A stretch of 64,000 bases of DNA, taken from Lanius collurio. Taxonomy: Eukaryota; Chordata; Aves; Passeriformes; Laniidae. The stretch lies in assembly GCA_020086605.1 (NCBI GenBank), contig JACBWW010000008.1, positions 25,929,441 through 25,993,440 on the forward strand, written 5' to 3'. The notes under the pieces are model-generated. The model did no database searches. It had not been told where the DNA came from and worked only from the letters and a program-made list of their open reading frames with translations. Positions 14,103 through 33,200 of the stretch are shown here, one piece after another. Position 1 is the first letter of the stretch. Each line of letters starts with the position of its first letter. A program made the translations under genes and the position numbers.

Positions 14103-14750
14103 TGCCAGCTTGTGCCCAGGTGGCCAAAAAGACCAGTGGCATTCTGACCTGGATCAGCAATAGTGTGGCCAGCAGGACCAGACCAGTGAATGTTCCTCTG
14201 TGCTGGGCACCACACCTCAAATTCTGGTTTCAGTTCTGGGCCTGTCACTTCAAAATGGACATTGAGGTGCTGAAGAGTGTCCAGAGAAGGAGAGTGGAGC
14301 TGGAAGAGTCTGGAGCACAGGTCTGATGAGGACCAGCAGAGGAATCTGGGTGCGTTTATCCTGAAGAAAAGGAGGTTCAGGGGAGACCTTATCATTGTCT
14401 ACAACTCCCTAAAAGGAGGATGTAGCCTCTTTGAGGATGTAGATGGGAGTCAGTCTCTTCTGCCGTGTCCGAAGCCAAGGGGTGAGAAGAAATGGTGGTA
14501 AGTTATGCCAGGAAAGGGTGATACTAGATACTAGGAAAAATATTTTTCTCTGAAAGGGTGGTCAAGCATCGGAATATGTTGCCCAGAGAGATAGTGGAAT
14601 CCCCTTCTCTAGAAGTGTTTAGGAGTCATCTGGATGTGGCATTTGGGAATATCTTTAGGAGTAATTATTGTGGTGCTGGGTTGACAGCTGGACTCACTGA
14701 TCTTAAAGGCCTCCTCCAACCTTGATGATTCTGTGATTCTGTGACTCTGA
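14103..14750 (+). mobile_element. CR1 LINE, 5'-truncated 3' fragment
   Basis: Sense CR1 3' region. It has the 'tgtgcccaggtggccaaaaag' start, 'ggatcagcaatagtgtggcc', 'gaggttcaggggagacctta', 'ggtggtcaagcatcggaa', 'ctgatcttaaaggcctcctcc' and the terminal 'gattctgtgattctgtgactc'. The start still covers the final part of the coding region, now frameshifted. Immobile copy. Confidence 0.9.
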
Positions 14751-17367
14751 GGACCCTGCTCAGACTTTTGTCTCCTGTTCTTCTTGTGAAGGTGCATCTG
14801 TGCTATTCAGGCAACTTGACCCGGTTGCCAGCAGTGCTGTTTCCAGTGCTGCAAAATGTTAGGCCCACCCCATAACTCTGCTTCTCCTCAGGCTTTGGTC
14901 ATGACTCCCAGAAAATCTATGGTAAAGCCCTCGTCACAAGGTTAGCAAGCCTCCTGGCAGAGACACTCTTGCTGGACTTTTACAACCACATCACCTCTCT
15001 TGGGGTTATTAGCTGTCCACTGCTTAATTTTGTGGTGAGCTTGCCTCTTTATGTCTTGGAATATCCTTAGACCATTCACAAACAGCCTAAATATCCCTCG
15101 ACTGTGCAGCTCCACTTTAAGCCAGTGCTTGTTGACAGCTACCACCAGAAGCAGAAGTTGAGAAGAGAAATATAGCTCAAACCTCTTATGATGTTAAGTC
15201 ATTTATTCCTTCTGTCTTGGAGGGGGACAGAGGACGAGACCTGGGCAAAAGTTGGAGAGGTAAGAGAGCGGGGCTTTGTGTTCTCCTGGTTTTATCACAG
15301 ACAGGGGGAAAGGGGATCCCAGGGGCAGAGCTGGGACAAACACCCAACCAGATCAGAGCCCGGGCTGCTTGAACCTAAGGTAGGCCTGACTCAGTCACAT
15401 GGCAGGGACCTGGCCGGGGCATGGGGATGCCCAGGGGGATCCACCGCAACACACCTCTTTCCTTCCAGCCCTTATTTATGGGTGACAATTCATTCATCTG
15501 TTTTGAGACCTGACTGTCTCTTCAGTGTTCTGACTCATGCCTGAGTCTCGTCTTCACAGCCGGAGAAAAAAAGAGACCTTCACTGAGGCAAGAGCAGCTC
15601 CTGTGCTCAGGTGTCACCATCTCAGGCCTGCTGTGCAGAGAGCCTGGCAATAGCTCATCCTCTCTTCTGAAAGGCAGAGGCTGTGGAGAGGGGCTCTGGG
15701 ACATAACAAAGCTCTCTAGAATGATGGTGTATCACCAGCCGTGCTGATGAGGACCCCCAGCATGCTTAGTGCTGAATTGTGCTGCCATGTCAAGCACGCC
15801 CTGGCTGGGAAAAGAATCCAGCTCACATACCACCAGTACATTTCTGGAGTCAGGAACCAAAACAGCTCCTGCTAATTTGGAAAGGACGCTCCAGTGAATA
15901 ACAAGAAAAGAATACATCCCATTTGTGGTTGTTTAAGAAATGATACCACACAGGCTGAAGTCATAGCTGCAGTCAGTTTGGCTCCACAGGCTGGCAAGAG
16001 CAGCGCTCCCCGCCCTGGCAGCCAACGCAGCTCCCCCTCACCGCCCCCTCCAGACACTCCTGCAGCAGTGCTTGGCCTGGCTCTGCCCTCTCCTGCACGA
16101 CTACTGACATTGCTTCCCACCACCTTTTCCTCTCCTGCCTAGTGGTGCCTGCATGATCCCAGATACCTGTAGAAATGCACATTTCAGAGGACTGGCAGGG
16201 TCATGAAAAGATGATCAAGACTCCCTTTATTGGCCTATGCCTGTGCCAAGAGCAGAGACTTCACAACCACGCTTCCTTCCCCAGGCCATTCCAGCACTTT
16301 GTGATTGTCTTCAGGGAGGCCTCTCTGAGGAGCAGCATGCTGAAAGCTTCTCCTCTCTGGTTTTGGCTCCCTTCTCTTTACCCCCTTCAGTGAGGACAGA
16401 TTGTTCTGGTTGTTGTTGAAGCAAGCTGCAGACTGTTCTTGTTCTATTCTTCGCTACTTCCCCCACTTTGCAATGATTAAGGACAGCTTTTCAGCATCAA
16501 AAGGTATTTCATCCCACTAAATGCTGGGTCCATTTAACTGTTTTCTTCTGTGGACAAAAGAGAGAGAGGGTTGAGTACAGAAGTTTCTAATGCATGTCAG
16601 ACCTTCACTGTGGTTAACAGAAAGTTGCCAATATTTTTTGAAATGTACTAGAACTAAAAAAACCCATAACAGCCACAACATTGTTTGTTCCACTTGGCCT
16701 GAAATATTCAAGAACTTAAATTGTCATTATTTCAAGGCATAGGATAAAAATAATCAATTTTTAGTAAACACTAGTTGCTTAACTTCTTAAAAACTGAAAT
16801 ATCTAGTGTTTTCATTTTCCATCCTCCAACTGAAAACAGATTTGTGGTAGATTTTCAAGAAGAGAAACTTTTTAAAGATAACTGCATCTTTTTCTGGAAT
16901 GCTCCTGGTCTCAAATCACCTTCAAAAAAACTTGCCAAGTGTGTCTGGCATAGCATTAAAAAAAACAAAATCTGTTTGTGCTTCCCAAGAGCAATGGAAA
17001 GGGAAGTAAAGGTAAAGGTTAGGAATGCTGTAGTTGTGTAGCCAAGCAGAGCAATCCATCACACTGCTGCTGGCAGTGTGCACCCTTCAGGCTGGAAACA
17101 TTCCTCAGCCCAGAAGGGTGAGCTGAGGGTCACTCTGTGACCTACGTGGAGACTGGGCTGGGGCTCTGTTACAGAGCAGGTCTGGGGACAGGACCCAGCC
17201 AGCAGGTTGGTGGTGACCACTGTCTTAGGAATGAGCTCAGTAGCACAGTCTGCATGTGCCAGCTGGTCTCTGCTTTGGAGGGCAGACAATTAACTTCAGC
17301 TGGAAAACTACAAACCACACAGGGAGACAGCATTTTTGGATATAAAAGGATTTTATTTAGAGTCAGA
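14751..17367. other. Non-coding stretch, no gene seen
   Basis: No recognisable coding gene. The part at 14820-15180 has the texture of an interspersed repeat (adjacent to a CR1 end, with a 67-codon frame on the - strand whose product I do not recognise), but I cannot assign it to a family. 15190-15560 and 15960-16140 are GC-richer than the surroundings without forming a CpG island. Confidence 0.5.
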
Positions 17368-17440
17368 GTTTGACTGGGTTTGGAACTAGATTATCTGTAA
17401 GGTCCTTTCCTTCCAACACAAGCCATTCAAGGATTCTGTA
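17368..17440 (+). mobile_element. CR1 LINE, extreme 3' tail
   Basis: Only the terminal ~70 bases of a sense CR1 remain: 'ggaactagattatctgtaagg', 'tccttccaacacaagccattc' and an 'aaggattctgtaa' tail. A severely 5'-truncated or decayed insertion. Confidence 0.65.
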
Positions 17441-19607
17441 ATTTAATTGGATTATAGCTTGGTTTAAAATCAGAATACTTTTCCCTTGACAATGTACTTA
17501 CTATGGAGTTTCTTTTTTAGTGTATGTGAAACTTTCTTAATTTTAATGGCAGGAAAAAACCACAAAGGCTTCTCCTGTAAAATTAATCCTCTTTGCTGCA
17601 TAGTGTTCTTCATAGTGGACTTCATGGTTGCTGTTTTTTTTTTTAACCTCTACTCCACACAAATAACCCTGCTGATTTCCCTACCAAGGACCAGCAGATA
17701 TTCTCACATCTGTTCTTCTGATAGCTGAAGAGTTTCTTCACAACAATGTTCACATGTAGCACATAAAGGGAAACAACCAGAGCCATTTTTTTGAGACACT
17801 TCGTATAAACTTTATAAGGCATTTCTTATACCTTCCCTCCTGCCTAAATTCAACAAGAAATCTGAATTTTTAGAAGCTTCAATTGACTTAAATTGACTCC
17901 ATCATGAGTTTATAGATCATTTTAGGCTTCATTGTATACTTTTCTTAGTTGATTCACTCCAGTGCTGAACTACAAACTGAATAGACAGCTCAGGCTGTTC
18001 AGACAAAACCAACAATCAAATAAGTGTGTATGTATTCAGTGCTAGTTAGAAAATGATGAAGAAAAATTTCAGAGTTCTGATGAAATCTCTATATCCTTTA
18101 TGAAAAAATTCTGAATTCCCTGAACTCTGCTTACATATTTGTGCACAATAACAGAGCAGGTGCAACCAAAGAAATTTCATCACACCCTGATGTAATCTGA
18201 GACACCTGAAAGCCCATTAAGAATTTTTCAGATTGGTAACTCATTAACCACCTCAGAAATGGCACAGACCAGTTTCCAGAGGAGTGTAGAGTAAACATCC
18301 ATGTGTGTCTAGATGTGCCTGGGCTCACTGGCAGAGGGAAGGAAAGGCAGCAGGAGGCATATGAGTATTCAGATATTAAATTATTTTTTTTTGCTTTAAA
18401 GACCCCATCCGTGCTGTTTCAATCTGCTGCACACCTCTGAAAGTCAATCCAAATTCTGCATCTGAAGAATTTCTTAACTCAGGTGGGAGACTGAATTCCA
18501 AGGACAAACTTATTCAGTGATAACCATTTCTCCAGCCCTCAGTGCTTCTGTTTTGTCCTTGCAGAGTGTGTGAACAGGGAGCAGCCCAGATAATGTTCAT
18601 AGCCCTTTATATCTTCTGCATTCCCAGGTTTCTGAAGATCGATTCACAAAAAAAGATAGTGGATGGAAGGATGTTACATTTTCACGAAGGCAGTATTTCT
18701 GAATCAGTAAATGATTAAATAAGCATTGTTCCCTGCTTGTACATTAATGTGTAATCAGCTGCCAGGTGAGAGATATAAAAGCATATTCTAAGTCTTGCAC
18801 AAGCTTCAGTTTAGTACCAGGAAGTACCTGTCGATGAGAGATAAGCAGCCTGCCAGGATGCAAGAGGTATAAATCTAGCAATTGCCTGAAATAATTTTCT
18901 GCTTTTGCCAGGAAACAATGCACTTTTTCATTCTTGCTCAGTGTTTCATCCATGGCCAGAACAGGACTCTCCCTTCATTTCCCACGTTCTCTCACACTGA
19001 CTTGTACATGCTGCCTTTGCCATCAGCCTTGATCTTACATGTTCACCATGATGCTGGCCTCCCCAGAGGGAACACACACAATCTATCTCCTACCCCTAAG
19101 GAGTCTATCAACCTCCTGACTCCCTACCAAAGTGTTACATTATCTTACTGACAACACTTGTGACCTTCTGCAGACCAAGTTACTAATAGCTCTGTCTAGG
19201 TAGAGAAATTTTTCCTCATCATGCGGGTGTTTAACCTTTTCAGCTTTCTTCTTACTGCAAATGAGCATAAGCTCAGCATCTCCCCAGAAGTTGTAACCAC
19301 CAGAGGGTCTTTGAAGTCGCAACTAATCATCAGGAAAAAAATATGGTGGCCAAGGGTTTTTTCTTTGTGAATCACAACCAACAGTCTTTTACTTACCTGC
19401 ATCTATTGTTTTGAGTAAACAATCGAACCAGAGAATTTTTTCAACCCTATCAACTATGAAAGCAGAGAAACATGTTCTAAAAATGCAACTGTGTACAAGG
19501 CCTCCAGGGCAATGCAGAACTTCCCTACAGCCACTTTCCCTCAGTCTTCTCTCTCAGCAGCACAAGGGGTCTCCCATTCTCTAGCCCATGTGGGTAGACA
19601 TAAGAAG
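17441..19607. other. Non-coding stretch, no gene seen
   Basis: No exon or RNA gene could be supported on either strand. The stretch ends at the assembly gap. Confidence 0.55.
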
Positions 19608-19981
19608 NNNNNNNNNNNNNNNNNNNNNNNNNNNNNNNNNNNNNNNNNNNNNNNNNNNNNNNNNNNNNNNNNNNNNNNNNNNNNNNNNNNNNNNNNNNNN
19701 NNNNNNNNNNNNNNNNNNNNNNNNNNNNNNNNNNNNNNNNNNNNNNNNNNNNNNNNNNNNNNNNNNNNNNNNNNNNNNNNNNNNNNNNNNNNNNNNNNNN
19801 NNNNNNNNNNNNNNNNNNNNNNNNNNNNNNNNNNNNNNNNNNNNNNNNNNNNNNNNNNNNNNNNNNNNNNNNNNNNNNNNNNNNNNNNNNNNNNNNNNNN
19901 NNNNNNNNNNNNNNNNNNNNNNNNNNNNNNNNNNNNNNNNNNNNNNNNNNNNNNNNNNNNNNNNNNNNNNNNNNNNNNNNN
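19608..19981. other. Assembly gap (374 N)
   Basis: An unbroken run of 374 unknown bases. The right edge abuts an AT/CA-rich microsatellite, a common cause of assembly breaks. The N length is not a round number, so it may be an estimate of the true gap. Confidence 1.
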
Positions 19982-20007
19982 TTCCTAAAGCCGTTATATT
20001 AAAAAAA

Positions 20008-20071
20008 TATACACACATACATTTATATATGTACATATATATATATACATACACACAAATGTATATGTATG
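20008..20071. repeat. (TA/CA)n microsatellite
   Basis: Alternating purine-pyrimidine tract of TA, CA and TATG units directly beside the assembly gap. It is imperfect. Confidence 0.85.
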
Positions 20072-22582
20072 CAAAAGAGCAATTGCAGTAATGTCCACCT
20101 GCCAGAAGGCTGAAGCTGGATGATGCTGGTCATGATGGAAAGAGAGATGGGAGGCTGCTGCAGGGGGGTCAGTGGGGCTGGGAAGCCAGGGTTTTAAGGA
20201 GGTGTTTAGATGGTTGTCAAGTACTCCTGCAGTTTTCAGGCTTTTATTAATTTAATAAAATTATAAGTAGTAAACTAAACATTTGCAATTGGTTTAGGCC
20301 ACTTTATCTATTCTTAGATCCTGAGATCTTCTGCCCTGGGGTGGGTGGTGTGCCACATATGTCTTTGGCCACAAAGGACTTTCAGGAGCCTGGGCAATCC
20401 AGAGGTAATTATGGGACTCTGCCTGTCATACTGCAGTATTTTTTAGGATTTTGGTAGGGGGCTCTTGGGCTCAGCTGAAGGATAACATCTAAACAAATGT
20501 TGCAGAGCTTAGACTGAATCTGACTGTTTCCTGGTTTAATCCTCAGGTGCAGAGGAATGTAAAAGGGTCTGGTAGTCAAACAGCCTAAGATTCTTCTGGA
20601 AAAATCCAACACAAAATTTATGGTTCTGTATTTGTTAGGAATAAATGCAATCATTTCTGTTTGGCCTGCACAACACAACTTCACCCATAGAAACAAACAA
20701 TGCTTACAGCATGGGGTGTTGTAATTGTTCATAGCCTAGGCTGTTAGGCAAAACAAAACTCTCTAGCATTCCAAATTAAAATAAATACTGCTGCTTAATT
20801 TCACTGAGGGAGACATCTGATAGCCTTGGATGAGATATAAAAATTAAAACCATGTGGAATTACTGTTATAACCTGTTCTGATTTTATTAATGGGTTTAAT
20901 ATGTAACACATTTGTGCACTATGTAGAGAACTGTTATAGTCAAGAAATCTTGATTGCATTTTTAATTACTTCACATTATCCAAAAAGGGGCAAGAGCAAA
21001 ATTAAAGGAGAGGATAGAGCATGTGAATCACTGTGATTCCTCCCTCCTTGCACGGATTTGGAATCTCTTTTCTTACAATATGGCCTAGGAAGGGTTTACC
21101 TCTAACTTAAGCCTGCAGCCAACAGAAATAGGAAAGTGGTAGAAACATCACCACAGACCAGGCTTTCATGCAGCAGGTTCTATATTTAACTGGTTTTCTG
21201 TATTTTCTGGATGTGCAGAAAGGGTTCTCAAATGCTTACTGCCATGGGATGCAGGAAGACAGGTCCTGTTTAAGGGGTTTTAGTGTGATGTGAAAGTGCA
21301 ATTATTTACAAACAGATTTTAATTACTGAGTTTTGTATAGTAGTAGGTTGTTGGTGATTTTGTTACTGAACATTGTAGAGAATGAATATTTGCAAAGAGC
21401 AGCAGAAATATTTATTATTAGTGTTTTTAACGGTAATACCTGGGGGTAAAAGAAGTGGGAATATCTTTACCTATGATATTAGTGAGATTATTGGAGTGCT
21501 CTGCCCCACTTCAGAAAGAACACTGGGAAAAAAAATTTAAAGTTCAAGAGCAGCAGCAGAATCAAATAACATCTGGAAATTCATTTTGTACCAGGAATCC
21601 TGAGCTCTGCCTAATTACTAAACCAAAGTGAGTTTAAAAGGGACTTTCAAGTACTTACACCTGGACACATTTTTAATAGGTAGCTCTTTAATCTTGTAAA
21701 AGAGAGTAGAAAAGCATCTACTATGGAGGAAATTCAGACTAGAAACAACATATATTAAAAGAAAAATGATTCAATACTGCAACAACTTAGCCTAGAGATG
21801 GTGAGTTCTGAGGTATAAATGTTTGTAGATGTAGAAGCAAACTTTATTTTTACCACAGAAATAACAGAGAATTGGCCAGTTTCAGTGGCTTTTATTGAGG
21901 TTTAGGAGACCATCACAGATACCGAATCAGATTATCCCTCCATAGTCTCAATTCATGGGTCTTACTACAATGATTATTTGACACACATTGCATTATTCTG
22001 GAAATTACTCCACTGAATCTGAGGCAACTCTTTTCTTTTTTTGCTGCACTCTTTTCATAGTGTGGATTTGTGTGGATTTTTACAGCATGCAGTGGAGATT
22101 AATTATGTTCTTGTTGGTGTCAGTATTTATAAATCTCTGTAAAGACATAACATAGTGCAGAAAGAAGCACACTGCCCTGTGATGTGCTTGCACCATGCCC
22201 TCTGTGTATAAATGTATAGTTGCTATATATTATGTACAAGCAGTTGTACATTATTATATAATGTCAATGTAGTTTGCACTGTGTTTATGTAACCTTACTG
22301 TTTTATAGTCTTTCCAGTTAAACATTTCCTCTTAGGGACAGGTCATTGTTTGCAGAAAACATTTTTGGCTGCTGATTGCACACAGCTGTAAGATCTTCCT
22401 GGTCACTGGTTAATGAGTTCCCAGAAGAACTTTGCTTATTCTGTCTGAAGCAAAGCCCAAAATACTCAATATTTTACCTTCCGTAGACTGCACACAATAA
22501 CCTAGTACTGAAACCATTTGAGGAGTACAAAAAAATTTTATTCTTCTGTTTTTCCAAGGCCAGCTGGGGTCATCTCAAGCAG

Positions 22583-22640
22583 TTATAATAATATAATTAT
22601 GTAATATATAAATAATATTATATATATATATGTGTATATA
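22583..22640. repeat. AT-rich microsatellite
   Basis: TA/ATAAT-rich low-complexity tract ending in (TA)n then TGTGTATATA. No other significance seen. Confidence 0.8.
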
Positions 22641-23707
22641 GTTCAGCATGTATGGCATTACCAACAGCCATAGCCAGTGTTCTGTAAACAGGAGTGGAAT
22701 AGTTAAGATAAATCAGTTTAATTACATGTTTCTTAGAAGTTTTGTCTGACCCTTTCAATTCACACTTCTGCACGTGGAATGACAACCAGATTGGAAGCGC
22801 CAAGTGCACTGACAGTGCCTCACAGGGCTGCTCAGATTCATCTCCTTATCCCAGTGCTGCCTCAGCAGAGCAGCAGCTGCCCTTTGAGTCTAGAGCTCTG
22901 CTCTAAGTTCTGTAGCTCTTTTGTGCCCTGATCCCAAGAGGCTTTAAAGCATGGAAAATATTTTGGTAGTCCGCATGGTCTGCTATAGACCCATCAGCTA
23001 GGCTATGGAACAGCAGTCTTGGCCCTGAGCATGTGCCCAGGATTCACTGTGGCCCTAAAATATCAACATGGACATGGGCAGTCCTGCTGTTCTTAGCACT
23101 AGGCACAAATAATCCCTGTGGGAGAGGGAGTGGGTCTCTGCCAGCCTGAGTATGCTGCTCTTGATGGTGCTGTTGCAGCACTGCAGATTCACAGGCTGGT
23201 TTTCCCTATTTTTATTCCACTGTTTTCCTCTGAGGGAAGATGGGAGGCCTGTGTTGTCAGCATGTGCTAAATACTGTGAAAGTTTAAGGTATTAATTTGT
23301 TCTGCAATTGTGTTTAAAAAGCAACAGGTGTCATGTGTAGGCAACTGGTGTTGCTCAGACATGTAATGGGAGAAATCTCTGCTCTGGAGAATCCGGACCT
23401 CAGTGGAACAAAAGCGAATCAAAGCCAAAGGTCCTCCTCCAGGGTCATTTTTGTCTTCCTGTGGTCAAATGCTAGCTGCAGACCTGGCCGGGTGGAGGAG
23501 GCTTGGCAAGGATGCTGTGGATACAAGGCAGCCACACACTCCTGAGTGCATCCACCAGCTGTCACAGTGTTCTCACACTATAGGCAGATAATTCTTACCT
23601 ATAATTTCCTGTCTGCATCTGTATTAATCACAGGGTGGTTGGCTGAGCTCTCCTTTCATGGTTGGTGGCCTGTATTGGCAATTTGCCATTCTGGTAGAAG
23701 GATATAA

Positions 23708-28901
<5,194 letters not shown>

Positions 28902-29674
28902 TGGTGTAGTTGAAGATCAAGATGTTACTTTCATCTTTTGTAGGTTCCTCTGATGAAGTGTATGCACAACACCCCGCTCCTATTCCGTTACAACAGTTTC
29001 CAACAGCTGTGCCAATTACAGTCAGTCTGCAGATTTAATTCCCAGATGCTTCAGTAGGCTCAGCCTCAAGGGATCAGAGCATAATCAGAGAGCAGATCTG
29101 GCCACTGTTCCTTTTTCTCTTTGCCTCCCTAGCATGTCTTTTCTGAGATGAGCTACTCTCTTCTTTTGTGACATCTGCAGTAGGTCACTGTGGCTCCTGA
29201 GCATACCCCTCTTGCAGTGTTACATACAGATCTGTTTGGCAGAGGATGCAAAATACTCTGAAAGTGTGGTGGTCTTGAACAGACTGTTTTAAATGGAAGG
29301 AAGTCTGGCCCAAGAGGGTCAGTAGACTTGTCTTCTGTAGCACTGTACTATCTCTTCACTTCTTGGGTGCCACTTATGTGATGGAGCAATTGCTGATCTT
29401 GTTGCTGGGAACCAGCAGTGAGTACCCAGTGAGGCTGGAGGGATAATCCAAGAAGGGGAGACAGGGACCAGGATAAATGCAAAATGCTTTTTTAAGCCCT
29501 CTTTTTTTTTCCCTGGCTCATGACTACACATACAGACAACTTTCCTGTGCATACCATGTTTCAACCTCCTGTGCAGCCTTTTATAGATTTTCACTCCCTT
29601 CTGGCTGGTTTGTTTCCTTTATTCCTGTACTGTGAGATCATTTTACTTATATTTTTCTTTGAAGAGGATACATG
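28902..29674. other. CAPSL 3' untranslated / downstream region
   Basis: Follows the canonical CAPSL stop codon with no further coding. It is probably 3' untranslated sequence, at least to a weak GATAAA hexamer at 29472-29477. For the longer isoform it is part of an intron. Confidence 0.5.
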
Positions 29675-30291
29675 TGTAAGCTGGTTTAGCCAAATTTAGA
29701 AATCTACTCCCTCAGAGAAGGTAGGTTATAAACCACCCCTCCCCCTGCCAGGTTCGGGAAAAATTAAACTTTTTCCTCGAAAGAAAGTGAAAGTGATAAA
29801 AACTATTTATTCAACAAACACACAGGTAAAGGATAATAATGATAAACAATAAGCCCCCCTCACTATAGAGGGAAAGAAACCTGGGAAAATGAAACCCCAA
29901 GTCCTTCTGTAGGTATTCTCTCTCCTCCCCCTCGGAGCGGGGATGAGGTGGCTCCTCCCCCAGGCCCTCCACCTCGATGAAAAAAGTCCTGATGTTCTGA
30001 TGTGAAGCAATCCAGGAAAGAAGAGAAAAGAAACCAAAATTCCAGGGGAAAAAATCCAACCCTCTGGAGGAAAAGCGAGCCGACGATCCCAGGAGCCCCC
30101 CAAAAAACTCCCAGAGACAGTTCCTTATCTCTGTCCTTGAGCCACTGTTTAGAAGTCTGCTCAGTTCTCTCTCTCTCTCTCTCTCCACTCAGTCTCAGTC
30201 CAAAAGCACAGAAAGGCATACAACCAATTTCTGGGCATGGAGCATCGAGTAGGGAATATAACATCTAGTCACCCCAAGACAATGTGTTACA
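29675..30291 (-). mobile_element. Putative solo LTR of an endogenous retrovirus
   Basis: On the - strand a TGTAACACATTG start at 30291 leads through a CT/GA-rich stretch to an AATAAA at 29811-29806, a U5-like region and a ...CAGCTTACA end at about 29675. This layout (TG...CA ends, internal polyadenylation signal, GC-rich middle) fits a songbird retroviral LTR. A clear target-site duplication was not found, so the left border is uncertain. It lies between the two alternative CAPSL last exons, antisense to CAPSL. Short open frames inside it are not genes. Confidence 0.6.
30166..30185. repeat. (CT)n microsatellite
   Basis: About ten CT units inside the LTR-like block. Confidence 0.9.
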
Positions 30292-33200
30292 GTATTTTTT
30301 TCTCTCTGTTCCTGACATATTTGCTGACCTGGTAGCTGTTGCCTGTATACACCTACACTGAAAGTTGCTTACTACTTATTTGTATTTGCAGTGTTTTATG
30401 ACCAAGCTGTAACTTCAATGAGCTTTCTGGGAAGTAAAATCTTTTAACTTTCTTATCTTGTTATCTTCTGTTTCTGACACTGAAAAAGACTGGGAATCTA
30501 CAATTCTGGTCACACCAATGAGACTGTCTCAGTTCATCTTTTGTCCTTTGTCCATACAGACAGTGAGGAAATGCCACACAAAAGAAACTGTAAAAAAAAT
30601 CCCCCAGAAACCTAGTGTGTGAGTGTGAAGTGTCTAATTTTTACTGCTTTGATACCTTGTTTTTTCTTTTCTACTTTCTGCTTCTCTCTCACCATTGTGC
30701 TGCTCTCCCAGACCGAGAAGCTGCTGCTGTAGTAAGAATAAATGGCTTGTGCATGGCAGCATTTGCTCCATTTCAGGCTTGCAGCCAGCTAAAAGCAGTA
30801 CAGGGTTATAGAATGGACTTCCAGAACAGTCTTTCTGATGAAGTCTCAGCTCTTAGCCTGGGTTGCTAACAGTTCAAACACTGACGTCCTGAGTGCTTGC
30901 TGCACTGATCCTCTGCAAACCCTATTTTTCTTTTGTCCAGTGATGATCTCAGTATGAGCAATAGCTGCTTGCAATTCCTTAATGAAGGCTCTGCAAACTC
31001 AGTTATTTCCTTGACCAGTAATCCTCCAGAAACTTGCATGCTGGCTGACACTGGAAACTGGTGAAGAAATTCTCTTTGTTACTGCCAGCTATCATAAGAG
31101 AAGCCTTTACTTACTACAATGCCATGTATATGAAGAACAAACTTACTATCAAATAGGGGCTGAACATATTCTGGCAGCTTGAGTAGAATCCATTCACTTC
31201 TCTTTCATTAATTGATTTCACAACCTGTGTCATGCTATGTGTCTTCTCTTTCAAATAGAAAGAAAGTGGATGGACTGTGGAAATCTCAAAATGAAAGAAA
31301 CATTTCCTTTTGACTTGCTATCTCATGTCTTCACACCCTGCAGTGATCTGATAGGCTGATATTTGTTCAAGTGAAGTGGAAGTTTTAATCTAAATAACTG
31401 CAACCAGTTTGTCTTTGGTACTAATACCTTCCAATTTTAATTAATTCCAAACCAATATACATTTTCAGAAGGCAGGATTGGTACTGAAAACAACTGTGCT
31501 TTTTTGAAACCAGCAGAAGTTTTGTCACTGGGCTCTGGGAGCCTTAGCTAAGCCTGTGGCAGCTGGGGAAAACCCTGTGCTTCAGGACAAGATTTCTACG
31601 CTGAGATGGACTAATGGGGTTTAGTGTGGGGACGTGAAGGACGTGATCCAGGAGAGCTCAAACCCCGCACCCTGGTGGTGTATCCTTGGTGCTCTCAGAA
31701 CAGTTCCCAGCTCAGGTCTGCCTGTGTGTGGACCTCACTGCTCACTAGATATGTCTCCTGACAGCTGAGTCATTTCAACATCTGTACAGAACCGTGTTTC
31801 CAAGGGCAGGTTTCAGGTGCCTTCAAAGCCAGTGACAAAGCTTCCTTTCACTTCTGCTGGAACAGAGTTGTTCTTGGAGCAGTGTAAATAAGAACTGGTA
31901 ACTGCAGGAAAGGCATAGTGCTTTCAGGAAAAAAAAAATAATCTAGGAAGCAAAACTATGATGTTTCACTTGTAATTAGATGTTGTAGAACTCAAATGGG
32001 AATCTGTCCTGTAAGAAATGTAATTTGATTAATTTGTATGCAAATTAATGGAAAAAACACAGGCATCAACTGCTAGGTAGTAAAATCTCTACTGGGGACC
32101 ATGTGGCCATAATGACACACTGGACACACACACTGGACATTCAGAGGAAGCATTTTTCAGGGGTTAAAGGAAAGCTAAAGGAATCTGAACCAGACAAGAG
32201 GGATTATCAAGCCTAACAGCAAGTGCCCAGAGCCTCCCTTTGGCACTTCACTGTCCCTCTCTGTGATCTGGTAGACCAAAATGAAGCTGAAAGGCCCCTG
32301 TTCAGCTGCAGCTGCTGTGTGCTGGTTACAGACCCAGCAAATGCAGGAGATAAGTGGTGATGCAGGCTGTCCTGCCAGCCTGTGGTTCCACAGCACACAC
32401 AGCAGATTTTGGGAGATAGGTGGCAATGCACACCATTGTATCTGGTGCTACCATCAAGATGAGAGATCTTGGTTGGTGCTTCATGTTCAAAGCACTATTT
32501 CTTCTTTCTGATTGTGCAATAGATGCTAAACAGGATGGCACAAACCACAGGAACCTCTGAGTTTGCAGGGCTGGGGAGCAGTCCCAGAGGTGGAGGTTTT
32601 GCCTGCACCTTGAGCTCCAGCCTGCTGCATGGCACAGTGTCTTGTCAGGAATAAGGTCTGTCCTCCCCAACAGCCAGCACTGAAGTTTGCTCCAAAATCA
32701 TTGGTGGAGCCCTGTGGGAAAGAGGGAAAAGGCTCCCTTATAACTCTTCCAGAACTCTGCCCCCACTTCCTGCCTCTGCATGAGCCATCAGAGCGACTCC
32801 ATGACATACCATCCCACTACCCTAAAGGAGCATGAGGTACAGGGACAAAGAAGTGTGGGACAACTTTTCCTTCTGGTGTGCTCCTCTGGGAAAGGCGGCA
32901 CTTCTCCAGTGCTGCTCCAGTGCTGCTCCAGTGCTCCGGTGCTTCCTTCACTGCATTTTGATTTTGCCCTCTCTGTGCACTTTGTGGCTTCATGTTTCTG
33001 TCTGGGAGAGGAAATTTTTGGCTTGATGTGATCCAGAATTGCTGTTTGGCTTGAACTGTCTCCTGCAACATAAAATTCTGATTCAAGCAAGTGAGTTGAA
33101 CACAAGCCCCACTCTGCCATATATCCTTGAAACTAGACCACAAGAGATTTTCAGTGATGTGATTCATTCTGCTGCTCTCCTGGCACAAAGCTATCTTGGC

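Noticed and set aside
19491..20091. Long open frames spanning the gap
   Set aside because: They consist mostly of unknown residues across 374 N and are not evidence of coding.
29807..30264. Several overlapping - strand frames of 98-133 codons
   Set aside because: They lie in a GC-rich LTR-like block in three different frames, none with a recognisable domain.
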